The translations under genes and the position numbers were made by a program. From Lanius collurio (lineage: Eukaryota > Chordata > Aves > Passeriformes > Laniidae), in NCBI GenBank assembly GCA_020086605.1, contig JACBWW010000012.1, forward strand, positions 11,603,531 to 11,667,530: 64,000 nucleotides of DNA. The letters are read 5' to 3'. Shown here piece after piece: positions 1 through 15,300 of this stretch. Below the pieces are notes generated by a model. That model made no database searches. It saw nothing but the letters and a program-made list of their open reading frames with translations, and was not told the origin of the DNA. Every line of letters starts with the position of its first letter. Positions within the stretch are counted from its first letter, which is position 1.

Positions 1-175
1 TAATACTTCAGCTTCTTGCTATTTTGTGCAGCAAAGTTCAATTGTGCTTTTAGAGCAACCAAAACAATATATATAAATAAATTAATCACTTAAAGAAACC
101 TTGTAACCTATGAAATTGCAGCAAAACACATTGTAAGAAGCTCTGTAGATTAAAACCTGTGAATTTCAGACTTAC

Positions 176-301
176 CTGATCTGTCATGATCATAATTTTT
201 CCATATCTCAAACTTTTCAGAGATTCTGGATCTTCATAGCTTTTCTTGTATTGTAGTCCAACTATTTTGATGATGTTGTTGATTTCTGCATTTTCCATAA
301 T
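176..301 (-). CDS. TOP2B: TOP2B exon 13
   Basis: This 126-bp exon encodes residues 522-563, IMENAEINNIIKIVG to YGKIMIMTDQ. It ends right after Asp562, which matches human Asp557. The catalytic aspartate pair is therefore split by intron 13, with the second aspartate expected in the next exon left of the window. The acceptor is TGTGCAG and the donor is GTAAGT. Confidence 0.97.
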
Positions 302-3300
302 CTGCACAAAAGTTTTTTTTTGCAGCCAGTGTAAAAAGCAGAGATTCAGAAACATCTCAGTCTTGCTTTATAGGTACTTTTTCAATGCACCTTGACCTCA
401 ACTTCATAAGCTTTTTATTCCCACCCCTTCAGCCCTTTGCACTTGTAATGATTTCTTCTGTACTTGCAAATTCTCAAGACTGCACCACTCTCTTTCTCCT
501 CTACAGACAGAGCACTTTGGATTAGGAAGGCTGGGAGAAAACTGCAGGTTTTTGACAAAAAGTCATCTCACAAATATGCCTTCTTTCTCCACTGTTTTTT
601 TGGGCATCTGCAGCACACCTCTTATTACAGACAATTATGGATGGCAGCAGGGGTAATGTGATGGGGTAATGCTGCTGGCTGCTGATTCATGTTGTGAGTC
701 CATGAAATCACACAGCAACAGAGAAAATAGAGTTTTAGGGGTTTTAAGTACTCATGTGAAACGTGAATATGAGTCATAGCAAGATTTCCTTTCACTTGTG
801 AAGAAATGAACTTTATCATCCCACTACTGCACTACTACAGTTAATATTTAAAGGCTCATCCCAGGCTTCAAAATAGCTAGTACTTCATGAAATCCCAGTC
901 ACAGAAGTCATGAAAAAATTAAAAATTAAAATGTGAAGGTGTAAATCTAGAAATCAAGAATAAACAGGACATCCATTTGTCAGCAGCAGGAGAGACAGAG
1001 CTACATACCTGTTTGTGAGAAGCTTCTCGAACATTGAGAATTTTGCCCCTGAGTGGGAAGACTCCGTATCTGTCTCTACCAATTACACCTAGGCCAGAGA
1101 CAGCTAAAGATTTGGCTGAGTCCCCTTCTGTTAATATCAACGTGCAGTCCAAGGAATGTTTGCCACCTGCAGGCCAAGAAGTAGAGGGAAGGCAAAAAAC
1201 CAGGAGGTGTAACTCAAATGAAAGAAATACAGTTGAATTCTTCCTACTCTACAGTTAATTTTCTCTCATCAGTTAATTTAGGTAGGCTGAATTTCTATTC
1301 CTAGGGATGGCCTTCCATACCACTAAAACAATGAGTATCCAGGCCCTTTGCAAGGATACTGTGGATTGCTATGGACAAGGAGCAAAACAGGCAGAATGGG
1401 ATGCAACGGTGGCACATCTTATAGAATGGTTCCTACACGTCTGCACAAAAAAGGACAGATTGCTTCTCTACCTTTACCATTTCATTTTGCTAGCTGCAAA
1501 TTTCCTATACATACATTATGCATGCCTGAGTTACATACAGGAGTTATTTCCCATTCTGCATTTTCCCTTTGCTCACAGTATATTTTAAAAAGTAATTTGT
1601 TAAATCACATTTTTGTGGGTTCCCTTTTTTATTGTCTATCATCTAAAGCCAGACAACTGTATGAAAAACTTGTCAGAAAAGCTCAAACAATGAGAACATT
1701 TGCACTGATTATACCTCACAAATTTCTCAAACAGAAAAATAAATCTTTACTAACAGTGTAATTTTGATTCTACAAGACACAGCATTTCGGTGCCTGTGTG
1801 CTCAAAACTGGAACGACATTTATGTTCTGCCTATTGCAACTGCAGCAGTGGAATAGATGTTCTAAATAACAAGCAGGCTGAAAAAAGGAACCCACCCTTT
1901 TAAAACAGTGCAAATGCTCATTAAAGTAGTTTTGCTATTTTATCAAGGCCTATGGTAGGAAAGAATCCAAAATATCTTCAAGCTGGTTGAGTCTCACCTA
2001 CTGCTAATTAGGGAGTTTGAATATACTGGCATTTAAAATGTGTGCTGCAATTTGCCTTTACCTAAGTAGGTAAAAACCAGCCCATACTTCTTATTGCACA
2101 GAACTTAGATTCAGCATCTCTGGTTTTCTGAATCAAGATGTGTGGCTTAATACAATCTAAGGCAGTTATTCACACTGTCAGTGACCACCTACCAGCAAGG
2201 TGGACTCCAAATACTTAGAGAAACATCAGTGTGCTGTTTTAGAATATATAAGAGCCAATATTTTTCATAAATGAACTACAGAAAACAAATCTGAACGTCA
2301 CCCAGGTTCACTTTTTTTCTGGAAGGGATGCAGTCAGTAGCAATTAATTTCACAGAAATACAACATGCCAGGTATTTTCCTGAGTACACCTCTAAAGAAC
2401 TCGAAGACAAAACCACATGAACTGACAGGTTCAAAAAATGCTTTTATGCTTCACCTGATTTAGTAATCTAGCTCCTCCCTTACAATCCTATATTTTTAAG
2501 TTTTGATTTGATTTCTACTCCTCCAACAAGCCACAGAATTAGGTATAGCTGTTCAAGACTACAAGAAAGCAATACTGACCAGGTATAGGACCCCTTCTTC
2601 ACAGAAGAGGGGGATGAAATCTGCAGCAAGTGCATCACTCTAGACATACACCTCTTTCCTGTTCTTAAGCATTAACTGGCAATGATGAAAACGTTCAGGG
2701 GTACCAGGGAGACAAGAAACCTGTGGATGCTGCACCTCAGCTACAAATTCACTCTTGAAAAAAGATAAAATCTCTAAAAACTAGAGGAATACCTAAAGTC
2801 AGATGTGCCTGTGGCCAGAGCCTGTTCTCTCCCTGCTGCACTTCCTGTGTCCACCCCAAATGTGCAATGCCTTCAATGTCAGATATCCAGTATCTTCCAG
2901 AACTTCAATAAACCAATACCTGGCAAAGCCTCCTCAGGAGATAAAGAGTTCCCTCAACATGAAATAGCAATTAGGTATCAGAGAAATACCTAAGTAACAG
3001 GCATTCAAGCCATGCAAAGCTTTAGCCCTAATGAATCTCTACATGCCTCCTTAGTTGAGGAAGCTTCAGGATGAAAAAACAATAGAAAATTTTATTAGCA
3101 CCCCTTTTAGACATTCTTCCTTCCCCTCACCCCAAGTCTTTTTAAAAAAATGATTAAGAAATTATTTTGAAGCCTGGTCTCCAAAGCAGAGCTAAAAAAA
3201 CTACGAAGAAAGTGTGTCCAAAATCATTCATTATATCAGTTAGGAGCACTAGGCTTGATATCCATGAAAACATGTAATTTCTCCAAGTACACAATCTTTT

Positions 3301-6300
3301 CAGCAAAAAAAAAAAAATATCAGGGACATATATCTGAGTAAGGAGTGAAAATTCCACAGGCAAAATACTGGAGTAGATGCAATTATCAACTTTTGAGGCA
3401 AAACATGACATCTGAATAAATAAAAAAAGTCATTAAATACTGACAGAACTCTGTTAAAAAAAAATAATAACCAAGGAAACAAAAAGAAAGAGAGGAAAAT
3501 TAGAAGCATCTTCTCATCATCTCACCAAGTCATCTTTTGCTTGAATGTTGAAGCACAAAAAAACCCCCAAACAAACAAACAACCCAACCAAAACTAAGCC
3601 TCTTTATCAGTCTTAAATGCTTTTAGCTACTCAGCCCACCCCCCCACTTCATTTTGATTTCTCTACCTTTGCTTAATGTGAGGTGTATTAAAACCCAACT
3701 AACATTAACACAGACTGGCAACATTTTGAGCTCTTTAGCCATGTGTGCCCCTCAAATCCTTCAAGAACAACTCCCATCTCATTGCTATTGGCACAAAGAC
3801 TGCCAGCTGATCCTGATCCCTATCTGTGTTAAGGAAGCAAGCCAGCAGAGATTGCCAGTTTGCCCTATATTCCCAGACAGGAACCCAATGGCATTTAAAG
3901 TCTAATGAAAAAAGTCTCTGAAACCATTCCCTCAGATGTGCACACTACATGATTTACTTCCTACAGCTTCTGACCCTAAAAAGATTCTGATCTTTCTACA
4001 TTAGAAAGGTCAAGAAGACCAGTCACCTCCAAAATGGAATAGTGGAAACATTAATTAGCAGGAAACCAAAGCTAGGAGATTCACACCCTTCCAATGCCAA
4101 CTTAGAATGCCATTTTAGTTCAGTATTATTAATTCTCTTTCCTAAAGAGGACAGTGTTCCTGATACCAAACTCACCATCACACCTTGAATTCTAGCTTCA
4201 GGAAGTTTAGAAATCTAGAAAGATTTTTATTAAAAACAACATATGGATAAGAAATAAAAGTCAGGTTTCAAATTACCATGTCTGTAAAAAATTTATGAAA
4301 CACTAAAGAAATTAAAAATAAGTGCTCTTACCAGCATCATTAGCATCATCCAGTTTCGGAATGCCCTTGATTTTACTGTGTTTCACTGATGAACATTTTT
4401 TGTTCAGTTGAGTTTGTGCCTTAAATTTGACCCAATTCAAAATACTCTCTATGATACCACAGTTAGAGGCCTACAAGCAACAAATCAGAATTGTGAATGA
4501 GAAAAATAAAGCTTCAGATAGCAGATTCTTACATCTCAGTTTTAAATCATTAACACTGTTTCTAAAGTCCTCTACGTTTTAAAAACTACAGCATATGAAA
4601 GATGAAGGAATTAACACACACACCTTACTATTTAGCACTTCATGCACTTACAACCAAAACACAACACAAAAGGAACTTCCTTTTCCACCACTTATATAAC
4701 TGATGAAAAGAGCAAAGGAGGTCTGAGACATAACAAGAGGTTGTCTTATGCTGTGTAGTAGATGTGCTGAGACATTTTAGGTACTAAGCACTTGTTTCCT
4801 GGCTTTTGACAGCAAAAAGCAGCCTTATGGATATTTACGACCATTTAATTTTTCTTTGAAAATGGCTGAAAGACAACCAAAACTATTTGAGAATGAGCTT
4901 TCTACCACCCACTTGAAAATCTGATACCTATTTTAGAAACACATCTGCAAAAAAAAATAGCATATAGTATATTTTCTAAACAAAAACTGCTTTAGATTTT
5001 GTTTCACATCAAAAGAAAACACAGATGGAGCAAAATATTGTGAGCTTTGGCTTTTAATTATCCCCCATAATACAGCATTCATTGTTGAGATTGTGCTGCA
5101 CATTTAACGCATCTGGAAATCAATTTTTACTTCTGGGAATATTAGAAACACTATAAATCAAACCTGCTGATGATAACACAACATGTATTCATTCTTCAGA
5201 TTTCATTATACAAGACTGTTGGGTTATTTTCTTTCCCCCTAAATTCTATAGGAATGTCACCCATAACACACAATTAGAAGAATAAAACACTATACAATCA
5301 GTAAAGTTTTGATGCCAGGAGCATTAGCAGTGGCACTGTTCTCCTCCCTACTGGAGTTTCATTTTAGGCTACTAGCACTAAAGAGGACTTAGTATAAAGA
5401 GTTCTGGCTAACAGAATTCTACTTGCTCTTCATTGTATGAAAATGTAGTAGAGGTAAACCCTCTCTGATGTATTTCTACAAATACATTCATTTAGAACAG
5501 AAATTCTTAGCCCATCTACAGAAAAGTTTTTAAACTTGCTGCCTGACAAAAATGATAATCTTGAATACTACAGGCACCATTTTGCATTTCCTTGATTGCT
5601 GGAAGAACAAGTGAATGTGACATATCCCCTCCCTCTCTTTTCACTCCAGTGAAACAGAATAGGACTGACACCAAAGAGCAAGGTATACAATATTCTCAAG
5701 TTCAAAAAAATATTTTAACACAAAAAACATTGGTCAAGGACTATGTTTAGATTTTAAAAATCCAATTCACATCACAAATGTAAATACCAGAATCTCAAAC
5801 AAACGAGTTGATCAGGTGAAGCTCACTTTTAAATCCAGGCCAACAGTCAAAACACAGTCATTGCACCCAATATTAAGACCAGAAAATGAACAGAAGTTCC
5901 TTCACCCCATTTCCAGAGTATGCAAATGTCACTGGAGTACATAATGAACTAATCTTCTGCTACAAAACATACATACAGTTGGTCCAGTGTGTCAATTCCT
6001 GCTTCACAGAGAAGAAAAGAAAAAAAAAAAAAAAAAAGGTTTACTTACTGCTTTAAAAAATTTCTCAGATAGCTGGCACTTGGACCCAAAACTTTTAGGC
6101 TGCAGTGTCATGTTTTCCTTTGTCTGGGAATCAAATGATGGGTTTTCAATCAAGCAATTAACAAAAACCCATATATGGTTCTTCACCTGTTGAAAACAAA
6201 GAAACCAATTTACTCAATAAAATTTTTCTCACATTCAACTTTTCCCATATTTTTGTATAAAGTTACTTGCCTGAAATGGTTTGACTGAAACTCCAGCTTT

Positions 6301-9300
6301 ATTCTTCTTTTTCACCACTTCTATCAGTTTGCCCACAACCTGATCCACCACGTAATCAACATGCCTACCACCCTAAAGGAAGGAAGAGAAAAAAAACCAA
6401 AAAATAAACAAAATAGCCATTGAATTTCCTTTTAGCTGCATTAACAAAATTCCTGTAGTCATACTTAAATACAGAAATCCATGCACACTGAGCTGCAGTG
6501 TAAGATAGAAAAATCTGTTTTAAAGTTTCTATATCATTTAGTCTTCATTCAAGTGAGGATGACAGAAGTTAAAAGATCAATTACTCAAATGTCTTCCTTC
6601 AAATTTGTAGAGAAAAAGGCCAAAATATTAATAAAATGTTAAATTCTAGTGGCTGTCATAGGAAGTTCATAATAATTGACTAAAATCTTGTAACGAAAAG
6701 TGGAGTGATGAAGGCATATCCCATAAAATGAAAACATACCTAACTCAACATTCCATATTTTTACACAAGTCAGATCAGTTAGCACCTTACAAAAACTACA
6801 GACTAAATATTGGTTCCTGCTCAGACTAGTCTGCATTAGGACAGATAAAATAAAGAACATGTGGCTATGGACCTTCATCATGAAGTCACGAACAGAAAAA
6901 CCTTCCTTCTTTAAAGCTGTTTTTAAAACAGAACTGAGGAGGAGAAAAAGCTTTAGATTGGTACGAGGAAGTACAGGACGGATAAGAAATAAGTAAGAGA
7001 AAACAAAACCAAAATAAACAGCAGCCTAAAAGAGGAAAACAACTAGCAATCAAACCCCAAAAGTTAGGACTCTACATTTTAAGGCAGTATATGAATCTGG
7101 AAAGATTGAAGATGTAAAGAAGTTGAATCGATGGGATAGCAGCTGTGTTCTCAGCTTCATGTAGAACATGGAGATTTAAAAAAAAAAAAAAAAAAAAATA
7201 GTAGATAAAACCAAAATGGTTAAGATAGTAAATATTATTAGTCATCACCAAACCAGTACTTGCACTTCAAAGAAACCATCTATGGTTTCTGTCAGTTCCT
7301 AGAGTCATCTATTGGAACAGCAACACAAACCATTAAAAGCACCATACAAAGTCTTTTCTCCTGGCATTTCTTCTAAAAAACCCAACCAACCAAAAAACCC
7401 ACATCCAGACCCCAAAAGCTGTCAAAATTAGAACACAACTGTTTTTATACACATATGGATGACAGAGTTTCAACAGAGGGAGAGTTCAATTGAAAGCTGA
7501 TCTATCAATATCCTGCCACTTTAAAGAAAAATAAATCCATTTCCGAACTGCAAAGGAAAGCTATTACAGGAAAATATCAAATTACACATTTCAAAATCAT
7601 TCCATACTTGAGTGGCAGTCTTGAAATGCACTTCTTTTACTCATCACACTACTGAAAACTTGTGCTTATGGGAACATCTCAGTATATTTTTGCATTTGAA
7701 ACTTGAGCAATTTTTTAATTTTTCTAAAAGTAGCATCTGACACATCAAGAAAACCAGCAATTTACCAGTAATTCTTGTTCTTAGGAGACACTGGTTATTA
7801 CAGCAGTTCTCCATTCCTGAGTCCACTCCTAAGTGTGCAGCTGTGAGTGAGGGATGTTCAGAGCTCAGAGTTGGGGCCCTCTCAACCATCTCACCAGCAG
7901 GTGGCAAATGTACCCACTATGGGACCAGAACAGCTGGGAACTGCCCCAGCTGTCAGAACAATTCCATACAAGACACAAAGGCAAAACCACCCTCTGAATC
8001 CAAAGGGCTACCAAAGATTACTACAACTTTTCAATTAAGGGAAAGAGTGCTAGAACTGCACAACCTTCTTTTTCCAGAAGGCAACAACAGAATCCCAGTC
8101 TTGCAAACTTCAGGATGCAAAGGTATCTAATTAAGTGCTAACAAAAATCTTAAATGGAAGTTTGACTGCCTCCTATATACATTCTATTCTTATCATAGCC
8201 AACAGTTTCCATCTCCTTGGAGGTGAGCCATATTTCAATTCTGCGGACAGATAAACAGCTTATATGGTAGAAAATTCAGAAGCTAACTATAAATTTGAAG
8301 TTTTCATTTAATCAGTTATGCAATTTCAACCCTATTTTCTATTTCATTTTTTAAATTATATTTATTTTATGAAAATAAATCCGAAATCTAGAATAATCCT
8401 GAATTTCTTGCTGAACTCCAACAAATTTTAACAGGTTGGTATTCTCTCTCTATGCAAGTCTACCTTCTGACACTACAACTGTATATGCTCAGCATTTCTG
8501 CTGACATGATTCTTATTATAGTTTTGTATTATTTTATTACAGGTTTGTATTACAGTTAGCAGTGCCACCATATTAAAGTTATCATTACATTGCTATGTTA
8601 ACAGCTGAAGTTTCTACCACAAGTTCTACCACAGATACTACCTGAAATTCAGAACTTGTGAAGACCACGTTTAATCAGTTCTCAAGTCTCACTAAAGGTT
8701 ATCTGCACAACTCTCATAGCTGTAAACATTCTTTCAAATGCTGTATCAGAGCTTGAAGTCGAATTTGGTGGTGGTCCACTATGGCAACATTTTGAATAAA
8801 TGGGGAGCTGACCAAGGTAACAAATTTACGAGAACTAAACAAGGGAGTTGCACTTGAACATACTGCCTGACCTCCCAAACACCCCTCAAAAAAACCCCAC
8901 ACCAGTAACCTAAAAAAAACTTGTTTGGAATTTACAGCAAGTTTAAAAAAGGGGGGGGGGGGGGAAGTTATGGCTGGCTGAAATTTATCCAGATGCAGAA
9001 ACAAAAAGCTGTCAGCAAACAGTGATAATTAACAGCTGGAATGAGCTCCTCACCTGTTAGCAGATAAGGGGGCAGGCAGCTGATGCAGTTAATTACTACC
9101 CATTATGTCCCATCAGCAGTTAGCTGCACATCAATTGCAAGTGAGGGGGTTCACCACCCCAAAAATCCCACACCCAGTCACACATGTAAGGCATGGATCA
9201 TGAGAGTGGGGAAAACTAGATATTACAACACTTATCTTTAAAGAATAACAGAAATTTTTCCAAGCATATTCCAAATTAATATATAATAACAATGTATGCG

Positions 9301-12300
9301 CAACTGCATGATGGTGAAAATTGATCCAGAAAAGTAAAATTCAAAATCTTTGGAGTAATTGTATGCAATATATTTTACTTATGAGTCAGGAAGTATTCAG
9401 TATTTCCAAACACATTTTTTTAGCCTGGTACCAAGTATAATGGAGTTTCTCTACACTGCCAGTTTCTTCACAAAAGTATTGTACACATCTTTAGGGTTAT
9501 GCTATTTTTCTTCTTTATATTGCACAAAGAGGCCTGAACTAAAACAAAGCTGGAACTCTTAAAAGGCCAGATTTGTCATCCCTAGTTTTGACAAAGTTTT
9601 TAATTGCAATGCACACTTAGAAAGTAAATATTCCACAATGAAATGAACTTGCCCTGTTACCACAGAACATTCGTTCAGCTACACTGAGAGAGACTGAAAA
9701 GAAGTTACGTAATAAAATTTATACCCCAGCAGACACTGGCTGCACATCACCTAACACCAAGATTAACACTGACATTCCTGGGCACCTGCTAGATTTAAGT
9801 GTAACCACTGGCACTTATGAATCATTTGTGCTACCATTAGAATTTTCTTCTGACACTTTCAACAGAGATCTGAGCACGGAGAGGGTTCAAAGCATCTGAT
9901 TACCAATTCTTATCTTTCCCAAGTTTTGGAAAGCTCACAGTTAAGATTCTCTAGAAACAGTCTCACCAACTACTAGGACTGCTTGTTCTAGTCTTGTTAA
10001 ATCTAGCTTGTTTGATCTGCTACCTCTAATAACTAGACAGGTTCAGTTAGATCTAGCAACTAAACTGCCTAGTTGTTGGGTCACTCATCCAGTGCAGTTT
10101 GTGAAGAGCAGAAGTAATAAAGACTTTTTTCACTATGGTGGATCACAGATCCCTAAATGTGGTTCATGCCAAAAGGGCATAAATCAGAGTTACGATGGTT
10201 GATTGCAGGTGATTGATTCCCTTGGTGCCTGACTACCCCCACAATTTGAGAAGCATCAAGCTGTACTTTATTTAGTGCACTAAGCACATTTCTGCTTTAG
10301 CATAACTTAAGATTTTTCTTTGTTATTTCATCACTACTACTATAGTTACAAAGAAATCTCAGATATCCTTATGAAGATAAACAAGTAAAAGAAAATCTCA
10401 ACACTTCAGGCCAATTTTATACATCAGATAGCCATTAGACAGCCATTTCTCAAGGACACCACAAGTCATTTCTGCCCTCCAAAATTTGCTACTGGTAGCC
10501 TTAAAGGGGTTTGTACATTTTTTTACCTTATTTTCAGAATTATGTCATTACAATGTGTTAAAAAGGAAGAAATAAATTAGTTCCATTAATTTTCTTCAAC
10601 ACCATGTATGCTGACATAAGACATCGGTATCACTGATAATGATTACTAGCATTTTCAAAACTAGTGCTTATGTAGAAATACTGCTATGAATGTATTTTGA
10701 TTGTATCCAGTTGCTCTGCCAGTTGCTCTCATGCAGAGGATTAGCTCACCTATTTATTTATAGCAACCTACTTTTTTATCAAACACCTGACTGGGCACGG
10801 CCTCAGCATGCATTTTACCATTTCCATTTTTTTACCATTTGGTCTAACCACTCACCTTTGTGGTAGCTATACTATTTACAAAGCTGATCTGCTGGAACCC
10901 TTTCTCACTCAGAGTGAGGCACACATCCCATCGTTCATTCACGACTTCGTGGATGACTTTGAGCGCGACTCCGGTTTCATCCAGCTTGTCCTTAACGTAA
11001 AGATCTACGTAGCTGCGGAACCCATTTACCTGCAAGCAACAGGTAACAGTCACTACTCTCTGCACCAAATACTCAGCACACTCAAGATATACCAAGTGAT
11101 GTTCTTACAGGTAGTTTCTTCCCATTCAACATGACTTTGACTCCTTTGCACGACCCAGCCAAATCATACGCTCGTCTTGTCATGAGGGCCACAATATCCT
11201 TATCAAGCTTTTCCATTTTAAATTTTGACAGATCTGGTTGGAATGTAATGCATGTGTAGTCATCACCTTCAAAATGCTTAATCTTGGGCTCAGAGGTCTT
11301 CATCATGTTGTTCATCCAAGTCTTTGGAAACAAAACATTTTAGATGTTAGTTTACAACACATTATCCTCCTCCTTTATTCCCTTTTCCAGCCATGCTAGG
11401 ATTGCAACAGTTACACAACAAAAAGCTCACAAACTTCTTCCAGAAGTTTCCTCTGGTAAAACACTACACAAAGTAAACTGATTTACAAAGATAGGCACAA
11501 GCATAGGTGACAGCACATAATGTGGTTTCTGTAAACACGCAGGTATTATTACATTGATGGACACGATTCTAATGCAAATGGAGCCTCCCACAGAATTTAC
11601 TAAATTAGATACAAGTGAGCTGGGATTACAGTCCTTGTTACCCATCCATTTAACTCTTTCAAGCTACTACACATCTCTACAGAGAGGCTTACTAGTCCCT
11701 GTGCAGAGACTCAGTAGTCTCCAGGACAGCATTTTGGTGGCTGTGTAGTGAGCTAGAAAAACAACCCTCCAGGGTGTTTAGGCTTAACTCAGGAGTTTTG
11801 TATTCCCTCTCCAAGAACGTGGGTATATCTGCATGATCAAGCAGAACATCTGCTCACAGCATATACCGAAGTTCAGTTCCAATAAATTTTCACAAATTTT
11901 GAAAAGACTGGAAAACATAGTACTTTAAGTTGTAAAGCATTTAGTCATTTTCAAAAAGTACACTCAAACCAATATTAACTTGTCCTTTGGCAGACAGCAG
12001 AAAATATTGCATTTTTTTTAAGAGACAGGCATGACAGATTAAATGCATTATTTATGTAGTGATATGACAGCATGACCAGAAATTAATTAATTGTCCAGAA
12101 AGTACGAGAAGAAAGCCACCAGCTGGGAAGGACTGTAAAGCCAAGGAAGTTTGGGATCTAAGAATGCCAAAGTACCTTAAACTTTAAAAAGGTGGCCATC
12201 TCAAAGCTATATACAGTAGACCTGATTACATTCAGCCCTTGGTCTGTATGCTAACAATGAGCAGTGGGTTCAAGTGGGGGGGTTTAAACTTAAGTCCACA

Positions 12301-15300
12301 TGGGGCTAATTAAATTCATGACATAAACGCTGAAAATCTGTTTCTTAACACCATACAAAATTACACGATAATTGCTTCAATGTTTGCATAGCTAAGTAGA
12401 AAGATTTTTTTTGACAAATTATACAACAGCAATTTCAAAATGCTTCAACTGAATATATTCTGGTTCACATGTGCATGAATATACTTTAGTTTTAATAGAA
12501 ATTTGGGTTTTTTTAGTCACCTAACACTCCAAAGAAAGTGTTATTTTACGCAAAAAGCCTAAGACACAGGGATACCAATTTTTACTGACTGAACTAACCC
12601 AGCCTGGAAACCCTACATATCCATTTGAATGAGAAACAATCCAATTCATTAAATAATCATAAAATTAGATTTTAAATCTGTAACTACAGCAAAGAAAAGA
12701 CATTTTGAACATTTCTATACCTGCTTAAAGCTGTGTTTGTATTCCTTGCAAGCAGTTTCAACTGTAAACTTTGTACTAAATATGTTACAAAGTTTTGCAC
12801 CATAGCCATTGCGTCCACCTGAAAAAAAACAGTATAGAGTAAACTAGGATCTGCTTACATTCAGGATAATAAATCATGTGCTAATTTATCAAATTTATTT
12901 TTCCCTGCATTTCAGGAGCAGAAGTGTTTAAATACTTGTGTACATTACAATTAAAATATAGAAGTATGGTGTTTTTTACTTGACAATGAGTACCTGACAT
13001 TAGAGATGTAAATGTAAAGTTCTCTGCAAATATTGGTATTAAAAAAGGAAAAGTAAGATATTTCCTTCAAGTCCTTTTACTCTACTAAAGAGCTACAGTA
13101 ATGGTAACTAAGTAATCACCTGTCATGAAACAGAAAATAGACAGAAAAATTAAGAAGGGGAAGCATACTGAAGAGGCACACAATGGCTTAACTGAATAAA
13201 ACGAAGCACATTAAATAGTCTTGCCTGTAACTTTTTTCTCATCATCATCATAGTTGCTGGATGTTAGTAGCTGCCCAAAGATTAAAGCAGGTACGTATAC
13301 TTTTTCTACTTTGTGTTCCACAACTGGGATCCCCTTTCCATTATTCCATATGCTGATAATGTTCGATTCCCTATAAAATAGTGAAGACATTAAGTAAATG
13401 AATGCAATCTTGAAAACAGACTTCTGCATACCTGTTTAAATAACTACATAAAAATATAGCACAAGACCATATTTTTACCACATTTACTTAGAGCTCTAAC
13501 AATTTTAATTACAAAACATCCCACTCATTTTTTGCTTATTAGATGTCTTGGAAGAAAGAGATTAATTGTCCATACATGACAGTATTCCATACCACAAAAA
13601 AAACCCCAAATAAAAATCTGATTGAAGAGCTTTCACTATCAGCATGATCTGAAACAGGATCCTGAAGCTTAGTGACAGAATTACACTCAAGTTAGAGATG
13701 TAGCTTTTAAGGTTTCATTGAAGTCCATCCAGACAAGTTTATCATCTGTTTAAAACTGTTATTTCTGAGTTATGATAAACATTGTGACTTATTTTATGTA
13801 TCAGTGCCAAAATCTGCCAATATCTGGCATCATTAATATTTCTAGCTCCAACACAGAATTTTCATTTTCAAGTACTGGAGAGTTCAAAATCAGGACAGGT
13901 CAGGCAGATTTACACATTTACCATTTCCCTCCCACGACATGATGAAAGTAGAAAAATCACTTCTCAGAATATTTATCCTAAAGGTTAGGTCTGAAAACTA
14001 GGTTTCTAAATAATTTATTATTCAGTTAAATGTCACTGAAAAGCTAATACTAAAGGAACCCAATCAGCACCTATTTAAATTCAGTACTTCTCACTAAAAA
14101 TTGTCTCTTCAAGTACTCATTTTCAAAAAACAGTGGTAGTTATATATTTGTAATATGAAGTTTCAGGGTGATATAGATGACTAATTCAAACACAGTCTTA
14201 TCCTAATGCTAAAGGAGCTAACATAGAAGTTCAAGAGATGTAAAATTGTGTTGCAAAATCTGAAAGCTGGTATTTAAGATTTGTAAAGAACCTGGTTGGC
14301 TATAGTTATGCACTGCCAAGCTTTCAATTTATCATAAATTTTATGATCTTCTGGTTTGAAGTTTCATTCAATCAAGCATCAATGAACGGTTTAGGAAAGC
14401 AATTATTATAAATTCAGAATGGTAGCACTTACTGTTAACCACTTTTAATTCAACTTTTCATCTTAAAATATGAAGCTAATGGAAATAATTCCATAAATAT
14501 TCTGTTTTCTATAAATCTAATTTCATTAGTAAACTCATTTGTACAAATATAAACTGCAATAGCACTGCCAGGGAAAGCAAATGAAAACATGCTTTTACTT
14601 ACGGATCAATGGATATTTTAATACAAGTCATATTCTTGTCCCTCTGCTTATTGTCAGCAGCATTTACTATGAAACAAAGTAGCACAAATTAACACTTCAT
14701 AGGCAATTATTAATCTCTTGGTCTGTAAAACTGATTTTATACATATTCCACCACCAGTTACAATAGTCCAGGTGTATTCTTAATCTGGTAGCTCTTTGTA
14801 TATATTCTGTATCTTAGCACTGCAGTCTATAAATATAACCAAGTATCTACAAGGAGATATTTTTCAACCTTCTTATAATTACTGACTCTATTTTTAGCAG
14901 TTAGACTATGTCAGAAATAAATAGAAAAGTATATTTTGTGAGCTCATAACTGTTCTTAACATACTGAGCACTTCATTCTTCTCTTGTTGTTCTTGTTTGG
15001 ATATTTATTGCAGCACACATGTGAAAAACCCTACAAACTTACATGCATCACCAGACCAGTTCACACATTGAAACCCACCAAAAAAATCACGTCCATTAAG
15101 GAGTATTTTGATTGCAGCAAAAGTTCTCTCTAAAGAGCCTGTGAGACTTATAACAGTCTACCCAGTTTAGGATGAAAATAAGGGTAATTGGAAATTAACA
15201 TTTGATCAGAATTTAATTAAACTGCACTGCCATGTATATGAACTACAGAAATCAGAAATGTGACTGTGGCCACTAAACACGAAAACACATTACAGTTGTT

